A stretch of DNA of 5,661 nt from positions 1 to 5,661 of the forward strand of contig CAJXJU010000103.1 of assembly GCA_913055195.1 (NCBI GenBank), given 5' to 3'. The notes under the pieces are model-generated. The model did not search any database. It saw only the letters and a program-made list of their open reading frames with translations, and was not told the origin of the DNA. Shown here in pieces: positions 1 through 5,661 of this stretch; the first letter of the stretch is position 1; the number at the start of each line of letters is the position of its first letter. Source of the DNA: an uncultured Desulfohalobiaceae bacterium. Lineage in GTDB: Bacteria; Desulfobacterota; Desulfovibrionia; Desulfovibrionales; Desulfonatronovibrionaceae. The translations under genes and the position numbers were made by a program.

Positions 1-1
1 T

Positions 2-29
2 TTCGATATTCGAATTTCGGATTTCTCAA
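2..29. repeat. Degenerate 7-bp tandem repeat (TTCGRAT-like)
   Basis: Four consecutive heptads begin with TTC: TTCGATA, TTCGAAT, TTCGGAT and TTCTCAA. The first three share TTCG. The last is degenerate and runs into the left arm of the palindrome at 25-52. The array may extend beyond the left edge of the window. It contains small internal palindromes such as ATTCGAAT (8-15). It looks like non-coding, low-complexity intergenic repeat DNA. No function can be assigned from the sequence. Confidence 0.5.
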
Positions 30-52
30 CTTTCGGAACTCCGAAAGTTGAG
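25..52. repeat. 28-bp perfect palindrome, copy 1 (upstream of ftsH)
   Basis: The left arm CTCAACTTTCGG (25-36) is the exact reverse complement of the right arm CCGAAAGTTGAG (41-52), around a 4-nt loop AACT. It would form a 12-bp hairpin in RNA or a dyad-symmetric protein site in DNA. A copy differing at one base lies at 4618-4645, before glmM. The hairpin is not followed by a T-run, so it is not a standard intrinsic terminator. It may be an operator, an mRNA hairpin or a dispersed palindromic repeat. Confidence 0.85.
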
Positions 53-56
53 TTAC

Positions 57-72
57 AACTCAGAAAGTTGAG
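57..72. repeat. Tandem right-half copy of the palindrome
   Basis: AACTCAGAAAGTTGAG (57-72) repeats AACTCCGAAAGTTGAG (37-52) with one mismatch, giving a 20-bp direct period in the ftsH leader. It is identical over all 16 bases to 4630-4645, the right portion of copy 2 before glmM. The half-unit therefore carries the copy-2 variant base (A rather than C). In RNA this right arm could compete with 41-52 for pairing with the left arm at 25-36. Confidence 0.75.
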
Positions 73-122
73 TTTGTTCTTTGTAGAGATTTACGATTGT
101 GCGTCTTTACTAAATCTAGATT

Positions 123-127
123 GGAGG
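123..127 (+). promoter_or_regulatory. ftsH ribosome binding site
   Basis: GGAGG lies 7 nt before a TTG codon at 135. There is no nearby in-frame ATG that fits it, so this site decides the TTG start of ftsH. Confidence 0.85.
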
Positions 128-134
128 TAAAAAT

Positions 135-2024
135 TTGAATAGTTTTTCCAAAAATTTATTTCTCTGGGCAACCATTTCTTTGATTATGGTCGTCTTGTTT
201 AATCTTTTTAATCAGCCACAGGTCCCGCAATTAAAACTTACCTACACAGAGATGCTGGCTAAAGTAAAGCAGGGAGAAGTGCTGGCTGTAAAGATTCAGG
301 GGCGAAAAATATCCGGGCTTTTAGTCAATGAGCAAAGGTTTACAACCTATGCGCCTGATGATCCATCCATGATTAATTTGTTGATCAATAATAATGTGCA
401 GGTAGAGGCTCAGCCTGAGGAAGATGCTCCCTGGTATGTAACTGTTTTTGTCTCCTGGTTTCCCATGCTCCTGTTAATAGGGGTATGGATTTTTTTCATG
501 CGTCAGATGCAGGGGGGTGGTGGCAAGGCCCTCTCCTTTGGTCGTTCCAGGGCCAAAATGATTACTGAAGAGGATACAAGGGTTACTTTTGAGGATGTGG
601 CTGGAGTAGAAGAGGCCAAGGAAGAACTGAGTGAAGTGGTGGAATTTTTAAGCAATCCCAAAAAATTTACCAGGTTGGGAGGACGTATTCCCAAAGGAGT
701 GTTGTTAGTGGGACCTCCTGGAACAGGTAAAACTCTTCTGGCCCGTGCTGTGGCCGGGGAAGCAGGCGTGCCCTTTTTCTCCATTTCTGGTTCTGATTTT
801 GTTGAGATGTTTGTTGGTGTGGGTGCTGCCAGAGTGCGTGATTTGTTTATTCAGGGAAAAAAGAATGCCCCCTGTCTTATTTTTATTGATGAGATTGATG
901 CTGTGGGTCGGCAAAGGGGAGCTGGTCTTGGTGGCGGACATGATGAGCGGGAACAAACACTCAATCAATTACTGGTAGAAATGGACGGGTTTGAGTCCAA
1001 TGAAGGAGTTATCCTTATTGCAGCCACCAACAGGCCGGATGTTCTTGATCCTGCTCTTTTGCGTCCTGGTCGTTTTGACCGGCAGGTATTCGTGCCCAAT
1101 CCGGATTTGAATGGCCGAAAAAAGATTCTGGAGGTTCACGCCCGCCGTGTTCCTCTGGCCGATGATGTTGATCTGGAGGTCATTGCCAGAGGCACTCCTG
1201 GATTTTCTGGAGCTGACCTGGAAAATCTTGTCAATGAAGCCGCTCTTTATGCGGCCAGGAAAGAAAAGGAACAGGTAGAAATGTCGGATTTTGAGCAGGC
1301 CAAGGATAAGGTGTTGATGGGTAAGGAAAGGCGTAGCATGATTCTGACTGAAGAGGAAAGAAAAATTACCGCCTATCATGAAGCAGGACATACATTGGTG
1401 GCAAAACTTTTGCCTAAAACTGATCCAGTACATAAAGTGTCCATTGTGCCCCGCGGACGTGCATTGGGGATAACCATGCAATTGCCAACTGATGATCGTC
1501 ATAATTATTCAAAGACCTATCTGGAGAACAATTTAGCAGTTTTGATGGGCGGAAGGGTTGCTGAGGAAATTATCTTTAATGAAATGACCACAGGCGCTGG
1601 CAATGATATAGAAAGAGCCACTAAAATGGCAAGACGTATGGTTTGTGAGTGGGGCATGAGTGAAACCCTTGGGCCACTGGCCCTTGGTGAAAACAGCCAG
1701 GAAGTGTTTTTAGGCCGGGATATTGTTCACCATAAAGACTATAGCGAAGAGACAGCCCGTTTAATTGATGCCGAAATCAGAAGAATAGTCCAGGGGGCTT
1801 ACGGGCGCGCCAAAGAATTGCTCACTGAAAACCTCGATGCTTTGCATAATGTTTCGTTGGCATTACTTGAAAGGGAGACCTTGACTGGCGAGGAAGTGGA
1901 TAAAATTATGCGTGGAGAGCAGTTGCCCCCTATAGTTGAGGAAGAAAAGACAAAAAGGGAGAAGAAAAAAGAAGAAGATGAAAATACAGAAGGTGAGTAC
2001 AGTTTCACCATTGAAGAAGATTAG
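135..2024 (+). CDS. ftsH: ATP-dependent zinc metalloprotease FtsH
   Basis: This is the membrane-anchored AAA+ protease that unfolds and degrades misfolded membrane proteins and selected regulators, acting as a hexamer facing the cytoplasm. The 629 residues are full length (E. coli has 644). Two membrane segments (about 7-25 and 101-122) flank a small extracytoplasmic domain. The AAA+ domain shows Walker A GPPGTGKT (193-200), the pore loop FVGVG (226-230), Walker B LIFIDEID (248-255) and the second region of homology with likely arginine fingers R310 and R313. The protease domain has the zinc motif HEAGH (415-419), and D491 in GAGNDIE is the likely third ligand. The C-terminus (about 601-629) is a charged Lys/Glu tail. 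Translation starts at TTG behind GGAGG. A 72-bp gap separates it from folP, consistent with one operon. No sigma-32 type promoter is recognisable upstream. Identification is essentially certain. Confidence 0.98.
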   Translation: MNSFSKNLFLWATISLIMVVLFNLFNQPQVPQLKLTYTEMLAKVKQGEVLAVKIQGRKISGLLVNEQRFTTYAPDDPSMINLLINNNVQVEAQPEEDAPWYVTVFVSWFPMLLLIGVWIFFMRQMQGGGGKALSFGRSRAKMITEEDTRVTFEDVAGVEEAKEELSEVVEFLSNPKKFTRLGGRIPKGVLLVGPPGTGKTLLARAVAGEAGVPFFSISGSDFVEMFVGVGAARVRDLFIQGKKNAPCLIFIDEIDAVGRQRGAGLGGGHDEREQTLNQLLVEMDGFESNEGVILIAATNRPDVLDPALLRPGRFDRQVFVPNPDLNGRKKILEVHARRVPLADDVDLEVIARGTPGFSGADLENLVNEAALYAARKEKEQVEMSDFEQAKDKVLMGKERRSMILTEEERKITAYHEAGHTLVAKLLPKTDPVHKVSIVPRGRALGITMQLPTDDRHNYSKTYLENNLAVLMGGRVAEEIIFNEMTTGAGNDIERATKMARRMVCEWGMSETLGPLALGENSQEVFLGRDIVHHKDYSEETARLIDAEIRRIVQGAYGRAKELLTENLDALHNVSLALLERETLTGEEVDKIMRGEQLPPIVEEEKTKREKKKEEDENTEGEYSFTIEED

Positions 2025-2096
2025 TTTGATAAGGAAAATCAACTTTGTATAAATGCTGTTTAACTTTGTTTTTAAACCCTGGGCCTAACCTCAACA

Positions 2097-2963
2097 ATGA
2101 TTGGTAGAATGCATTCAAACGAGATTTGCTGGTCAGTGGGCAGGGGTAGGGTGGTTGGCCCTGCCCCTTTTTTTATTGTGGGTATTTTAAACGTCACTCC
2201 GGATTCTTTTTATGATGGAGGAGCATACAATACTATTGATAAAGCATTGAATCGGGCCGAAGAGATTTTAAATCATGGTGGCCATATTATTGATGTTGGC
2301 GGAGAAAGCACCAGGCCATTTTCGCCGCGCGTTAAATTAGAGGAGGAACTTGCCCGGGTTATCCCTGTAGTTAAAAAAGTTTCAGCTAAATTTCCTCGGG
2401 CATTTATTTCTGTAGATACATATAAAGCTGAAGTTGCCAGGCAGTCTCTGGAAGCAGGGGCAGTGATTATAAACGATGTTTCTGCCTGTAGATTTGATTC
2501 TTCTTTAATTGATGTGCTTGTTCAGTATAAACCAGGTTATGTGCTTATGCACAGTCTGGGCAGGCCAGAGACCATGCAGCAGGACCCAAAATATACAGAT
2601 GTTGTGGAGGAGATTAAGGGATTTTTTGAAGAACACTTACGGAAATTGGTGCAGGCCGGTCTGCCTGAAGAGAATATCGTTCTTGATCCAGGCATTGGTT
2701 TTGGCAAGCTTCTTGAGCATAACCTGGAGATTTTAAGACGGATTGAAGAATTTTTTTGTTTTGGCAGACCCATTTATATTGGTCTTTCAAACAAGTCATT
2801 GTGGGAAAAACTTTTGGGGCTACCGCCTGAAGAGCGTTTTGTGGCCACGCAGGCTGCCACGGCTCTTATGGCTTACAAAGGGGTAAAAATTCATCGTGTT
2901 CATGAAGTGAAACTAACAGCAGATACATTAAAAATAGTTTCTTCTTTAAAATGCTTCAGCTAA
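2097..2963 (+). CDS. folP: Dihydropteroate synthase
   Basis: FolP condenses 6-hydroxymethyl-dihydropterin pyrophosphate with p-aminobenzoate to give 7,8-dihydropteroate in cytosolic folate synthesis. It is the sulfonamide target. The 288-residue TIM-barrel protein shows GILNVTPDSFYDGG (29-42), IDVGGESTRPF (65-75), SVDTYKAEVA (105-114), NDVS (126-129), LDPGIGFGK (196-204) and the C-terminal RVHEV (267-271, usually RVHDV). The usual SRK pterin-site motif reads SNK (231-233), with the lysine kept. The start is uncertain. ATG at 2097 has no convincing ribosome binding site, and an in-frame stop at 2073 limits upward extension. ATG at 2109 (residue 5) is an alternative, because family similarity seems to begin near residue 12. 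Its end overlaps cdaA by 13 nt. Confidence 0.96.
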   Translation: MIGRMHSNEICWSVGRGRVVGPAPFFIVGILNVTPDSFYDGGAYNTIDKALNRAEEILNHGGHIIDVGGESTRPFSPRVKLEEELARVIPVVKKVSAKFPRAFISVDTYKAEVARQSLEAGAVIINDVSACRFDSSLIDVLVQYKPGYVLMHSLGRPETMQQDPKYTDVVEEIKGFFEEHLRKLVQAGLPEENIVLDPGIGFGKLLEHNLEILRRIEEFFCFGRPIYIGLSNKSLWEKLLGLPPEERFVATQAATALMAYKGVKIHRVHEVKLTADTLKIVSSLKCFS

Positions 2964-3706
2964 GCCTGGGTGATATGCAAATTTCCTGGCGGGATATAAT
3001 TGATATCCTCATCGTGGCCTATCTGTTTTACCGCCTTATCCTTCTGGTGAAAGGAACGCGGGCTGTTTCTGTAATCTATGGCCTGATCCTGGTTTTGATT
3101 GCTTATTATGCTGCCGGGCAACTGGGGCTTTATACTTTGCACTGGCTGCTGGCTAATTTTCTTGGGTCTATATTTTTGGTAGTCATTATTCTTTTTCAAA
3201 GAGATATTCGCAAGGCCCTGGCTGCCATGGGAGCAGGCCGGCTGTGGCGAAGGTCAAATGTAGAGAAGGAAGTTCTGGACGAGTTGGTTCTGGCCCTGGT
3301 GCAGATGGCCAGGAAAAAGATTGGGGCACTGGTTGTCATTGAAAAAAATATGCATCTGGGAGATATTATTGAAAGAGGTGTTGAAGTTAAGGCCAAATTT
3401 TCCAGGGAATTATTACAAACCATTTTTTATCCTGGAACGCCTTTGCATGATGGCGCGGTGATTTTACGGGGAGATTGCATTGAGGCGGCAGCGTGCATTT
3501 TACCTCTGGCTATTAGTTTAAAACATAGATGTGAAAGAGGAACGCGACACAGAGCAGCAATGGGGATAACCGAAGAAACTGACGCCATTGCTGTTGTTGT
3601 TTCTGAGGAAAGGGGAACTATCTCTGTGGCCATTGGTGGCAAGCTTACTTCAAGTCTGGACGAAATTCGATTACGCAGGGTACTGACAGCAGCATGGGAA
3701 AAATAA
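2951..3706 (+). CDS. cdaA: Membrane diadenylate cyclase CdaA (DisA_N/DAC domain)
   Basis: CdaA condenses two ATP into cyclic di-AMP, a second messenger tied to potassium and osmolyte balance and the cell wall in well-studied bacteria. The 251-residue protein has three N-terminal membrane helices (about 15-34, 38-58 and 64-83), then a cytoplasmic DAC domain. The catalytic signatures are intact: HDGAVI (166-171) with the DGA motif, and GTRHRAAMGITEETDA (197-212) with the RHR motif. The start is ambiguous. ATG 2951 overlaps the folP end by 13 nt and has no visible Shine-Dalgarno. ATG 2975 (residue 9) follows GGGTGAT and would begin 11 nt after the folP stop. Both leave all helices intact. Placement before a ybbR gene and glmM matches the CdaA-CdaR-GlmM module of Firmicutes. 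That the enzyme is active is inferred from the intact motifs. Confidence 0.95.
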   Translation: MLQLSLGDMQISWRDIIDILIVAYLFYRLILLVKGTRAVSVIYGLILVLIAYYAAGQLGLYTLHWLLANFLGSIFLVVIILFQRDIRKALAAMGAGRLWRRSNVEKEVLDELVLALVQMARKKIGALVVIEKNMHLGDIIERGVEVKAKFSRELLQTIFYPGTPLHDGAVILRGDCIEAAACILPLAISLKHRCERGTRHRAAMGITEETDAIAVVVSEERGTISVAIGGKLTSSLDEIRLRRVLTAAWEK

Positions 3707-4617
3707 GAGATTTTATCAATAACTGGCAGTATAGATTTCTGGCTCTGGGTTTGGCCTTTCTGGCCTGGTATCTGGTCAGTGGCCGGGAAAAGGTGGAAAT
3801 CTGGGTGGATGTCCCCCTGGAGATTATTAATTTGCCCCCTAATTATCTGATCACCAATGGCGGCATGTTGAATAAAATTCAGGTACGCATCAGAGGTACA
3901 AAAGCCCTGCTGGAAAGGGTGGAGGAGAAAAAAATTAGTTATACTCTGGATTTGTCCGATGTTCGTAAAGGAAGCAATGTTCTGGTCCTGAGCCCTAAAA
4001 ACCTTACCTTTCCAGGGCCGCTGGAAGTTGTGGAAGTGATTCCTTCCAGGCTTGAACTGGTGATAGATGAACTGGTTGTCAAAGAGGTTCCGGTTGTTGT
4101 GAAATGGGAGGGTAAGGTCAGTAGATATTTTGAACTCACAAGCGTCCAGGCGCGGCCGAAAATTATCACCATCAAGGGACCAAGTACTTTGCTGGAGAAT
4201 ATAAAGGATATAAAGACCAAACTTATTGAGATCAAAGACCGACAGCCAGAGTCATTAACCTGGGTGGAAAAAATTGGTTTGGACCTTTTGCCAGAGATTG
4301 AGGCAGAAGTTGGTGAAGTACAGGTAGAGTTTAAATTGGCTCCAAAAACCAGGGAACTCTGGGTGCGCAGGCCTGTTGAGTTGAAGAAACCACAGGACTT
4401 AACAGTTGTCTCTGATCAAAAATTTGTCCGATTAAAATTGGCTTTACCTTTGTATCTCTTGAAAAGAGAAGGATGGAGGGATATGATTCAGGTGCGACTG
4501 GAAGTAAAAAAGAATATACAGCCAGGAAACTATAATTTAGACTATCAGGTCATATTACCGCCTTATACACAATTGCTTGAAAAGCGACCAGAGAGAATAG
4601 CTGTGCAGGTTAAGTGA
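3694..4617 (+). CDS. YbbR-domain protein, CdaR-like partner of CdaA
   Basis: The 307-residue protein has a short cytoplasmic N-terminus, one membrane anchor (about 13-29, rich in Leu, Ala, Phe and Trp) and a long beta-rich extracytoplasmic part. Two YbbR-type repeats can be seen, roughly residues 33-125 and 127-216. Each opens with a VPLE- or VPVVVKW-like strand and holds a [14 protein letters not shown] or [17 protein letters not shown] core. Residues 217-307 may be a third, divergent repeat. In Firmicutes CdaR binds CdaA at the membrane and modulates cyclic di-AMP synthesis. The same role is inferred here from domain type and adjacency. ATG 3694 overlaps the cdaA stop by 13 nt, with only a weak AGGG 13 nt upstream, so translational coupling is likely. 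The stop codon directly abuts the palindrome at 4618-4645. The symbol cdaR/ybbR would fit but is unproven in this lineage. Confidence 0.9.
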   Translation: MGKIRDFINNWQYRFLALGLAFLAWYLVSGREKVEIWVDVPLEIINLPPNYLITNGGMLNKIQVRIRGTKALLERVEEKKISYTLDLSDVRKGSNVLVLSPKNLTFPGPLEVVEVIPSRLELVIDELVVKEVPVVVKWEGKVSRYFELTSVQARPKIITIKGPSTLLENIKDIKTKLIEIKDRQPESLTWVEKIGLDLLPEIEAEVGEVQVEFKLAPKTRELWVRRPVELKKPQDLTVVSDQKFVRLKLALPLYLLKREGWRDMIQVRLEVKKNIQPGNYNLDYQVILPPYTQLLEKRPERIAVQVK

Positions 4618-4645
4618 CTCAACTTTCGGAACTCAGAAAGTTGAG
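4618..4645. repeat. 28-bp palindrome, copy 2 (between ybbR and glmM)
   Basis: It has the same sequence as 25-52 except for one base (A for C at 4635). The outer 10-bp arms CTCAACTTTC (4618-4627) and GAAAGTTGAG (4636-4645) are perfectly complementary. Inside them a G/A mismatch interrupts the stem before the AACT loop. It begins on the base after the ybbR TGA and ends 12 nt before the glmM Shine-Dalgarno. The following bases are TATAATATTTA rather than a T-run, so intrinsic termination is unlikely to be strong. Confidence 0.85.
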
Positions 4646-4651
4646 TATAAT
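4646..4651 (+). promoter_or_regulatory. Possible -10 element for glmM
   Basis: A perfect TATAAT follows immediately after the palindrome. No good -35 lies at the expected distance: the bases 16-18 bp upstream fall inside the palindrome's left arm (TTTCGG, CTTTCG, ACTTTC). Initiation from it would fall around 4657-4659, at or next to the ribosome binding site, giving a very short leader. It may be an activator-dependent promoter or a chance match in AT-rich DNA. Confidence 0.35.
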
Positions 4652-4657
4652 ATTTAT

Positions 4658-4662
4658 GGAGG
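4658..4662 (+). promoter_or_regulatory. glmM ribosome binding site
   Basis: GGAGG lies 5 nt before the ATG at 4668 and fixes the glmM start. It is much stronger than any site seen before the overlapping genes upstream. Confidence 0.85.
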
Positions 4663-4667
4663 AAATA

Positions 4668-5661
4668 ATGGGACGCCTTTTTGGTACAGATGGTTTGCGT
4701 GGACAGGCCAATATTTTCCCCATGTTGCCAGAAATAGTTCTTCGTCTGGGTCTGGCAGCAGGTCAATATTTTCGTAACGGACATAAAAGACATCGGGTAC
4801 TAATTGGCAAAGATACCCGTCTTTCAGGATATGTTTTTGAAAGCGCTCTTACCTCTGGCTTTTGTGCTTCAGGAATGGATGTTTACCTGGTCGGCCCCAT
4901 GCCTACTCCGGCTATCTCTTTTCTGACCAGAAATATGCGGGCTGACCTTGGTGTAGTTATTTCTGCTTCCCACAATCCATTCATGGACAATGGGATTAAA
5001 TTTTTTGATCGTTCTGGTTTTAAGCTTCAGGACAGGGTAGAGGATGAGATTTCAGAGATGGTTCTTTCGCCTGATATGGACTGGCAACATCCCCAGCCAG
5101 AAATGATGGGGCGTGCTTTTAAAATTCAGGACAGCCCTGGGCGGTATATTGTTTACTTAAAAAATAGTTTTCCATCTGATCTTACTCTGGATGGGCTTAA
5201 AATTGTTCTTGATTGCGCTAATGGAGCCACTTATCGGGTAGCGCCTCTTATTTTTGAAGAATTAGGAGCTAAAGTGATCAAGGAAGGAGTTTCTCCTGAT
5301 GGGTTAAATATAAACAAAAAATGTGGTTCATTATACCCGGAAGTGGCAGCCAGACTTGTGCGTGAGCATGGAGCAGATATTGGCCTGGCCCTGGATGGTG
5401 ACGGTGATAGGTTAATAGTTGTTGATGAGCAGGGAAGAATTTTAGATGGGGATCAAATAATGGCCATTTGTGCTCAGGACCTTATGGAACGAGATCAGCT
5501 CCCTGGCAGACTTTTAGTGACTACAGTGATGAGCAACATGGCTCTTGAGATATTTATGCAGGAAAAGGGTGGAAGGTTGTTACGTACCAGGGTAGGAGAT
5601 CGCTATGTAGTGGAAGCGATGCGGGAAAAGGGAGCTATTCTGGGTGGTGAGCAGTCAGGAC
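4668..5661 (+). CDS. glmM: Phosphoglucosamine mutase (3' end beyond window)
   Basis: GlmM converts glucosamine-6-phosphate to glucosamine-1-phosphate, the step before UDP-GlcNAc, which feeds peptidoglycan and lipopolysaccharide. The open frame runs from ATG 4668 to the window edge without a stop, giving 331 residues of a family usually about 445-450 long. It begins [12 protein letters not shown], typical of GlmM. The phosphoserine loop is ISASHNP (99-104 core ASHNP), with the catalytic serine at about residue 101. The metal-binding loop is DGDGDR (243-248). The sugar-binding loop GEQSG (327-331) is the last thing visible, so only the C-terminal phosphate-binding domain is missing. This favours GlmM over phosphomannomutase or phosphoglucomutase. 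In Bacillus, GlmM binds and inhibits CdaA, which gives its position after cdaA and ybbR a plausible regulatory meaning. A palindrome and a possible -10 precede it. Confidence 0.97.
   Translation, partial: MGRLFGTDGLRGQANIFPMLPEIVLRLGLAAGQYFRNGHKRHRVLIGKDTRLSGYVFESALTSGFCASGMDVYLVGPMPTPAISFLTRNMRADLGVVISASHNPFMDNGIKFFDRSGFKLQDRVEDEISEMVLSPDMDWQHPQPEMMGRAFKIQDSPGRYIVYLKNSFPSDLTLDGLKIVLDCANGATYRVAPLIFEELGAKVIKEGVSPDGLNINKKCGSLYPEVAARLVREHGADIGLALDGDGDRLIVVDEQGRILDGDQIMAICAQDLMERDQLPGRLLVTTVMSNMALEIFMQEKGGRLLRTRVGDRYVVEAMREKGAILGGEQSG

Noticed and set aside
25..52. The palindrome as an intrinsic terminator of an upstream gene (and likewise 4618-4645)
   Set aside because: The stems are convincing but neither is followed by a run of T: TTACAACT follows copy 1 and TATAATATTTA follows copy 2. 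The second lies between co-directional genes that probably share an operon.
25..72. CRISPR-like repeat
   Set aside because: The units are palindromic and adjacent without spacers of regular size, and the other copy is 4.6 kb away. There is no array and no cas gene in the window.
73..122. Promoter for ftsH
   Set aside because: Candidates such as TTGTAG (81-86) with a -10 around 104-115 match the consensus poorly, and no heat-shock sigma-32 pattern is visible. I could not support a specific promoter.
745..978. Plus-strand open frame of 77 codons inside ftsH
   Set aside because: It is an out-of-frame shadow of the AAA+ domain coding sequence.
969..1502. Reverse-strand open frame of 177 codons inside ftsH
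   Set aside because: It lies wholly antisense to the conserved AAA+ and protease domains of ftsH. Its translation resembles no protein family I know and it has no recognisable start context.
2039..2069. Direct repeat of AACTTTGT in the ftsH-folP gap (2041-2048 and 2062-2069), resembling the palindrome's left arm
   Set aside because: The resemblance is limited to about 7-8 bases in AT-rich DNA, there is no matching right arm, and no hairpin forms. It is too weak to call a third copy.
2025..2096. Riboswitch or small RNA between ftsH and folP
   Set aside because: Seventy-two bases with no stable stem or recognised motif; it looks like an ordinary operon spacer.

Overview
The window reads as a bacterial housekeeping cluster, all on the + strand: ftsH, folP, cdaA, a YbbR/CdaR-type gene and the first part of glmM. 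The base composition is moderately AT-rich by eye. The backbone ftsH-folP-glmM is shared with many proteobacteria, including E. coli. With cdaA and ybbR between folP and glmM, the order matches what I recall for Desulfovibrionales such as Desulfovibrio vulgaris. The organism is therefore probably a sulfate-reducing relative of Desulfovibrio (Desulfobacterota). That placement is an inference from gene order and protein flavour, not a search result.

Layout. Positions 1-134 are a gene-free leader with degenerate 7-bp repeats, a perfect 12-bp-arm palindrome, a tandem copy of the palindrome's right half, and a strong ribosome binding site for a TTG-started ftsH. After ftsH (135-2024) comes a 72-bp gap, then folP (2097-2963). 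folP overlaps cdaA by 13 nt, and cdaA overlaps the ybbR/cdaR gene by 13 nt, so these three are tightly packed and probably translationally coupled. The packing breaks after ybbR: its stop codon directly abuts a second, near-identical copy of the 28-bp palindrome. That copy is followed at once by a perfect TATAAT, a strong ribosome binding site and glmM (4668 to beyond the window end).

How the genes work together. FtsH is the membrane AAA+ zinc protease for quality control. FolP makes dihydropteroate for folate synthesis. CdaA makes cyclic di-AMP at the membrane. The YbbR-domain protein is its likely extracytoplasmic partner. GlmM makes glucosamine-1-phosphate for peptidoglycan and lipopolysaccharide precursors. 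In Firmicutes the cdaA-cdaR-glmM trio is a recognised module in which CdaR and GlmM modulate CdaA.

I see no wholly new system. The observation most worth following is the pair of almost identical 28-bp palindromes, one before each of the two genes with a strong ribosome binding site (ftsH and glmM). They may be a shared regulatory site, RNA hairpins, or members of a dispersed repeat family.
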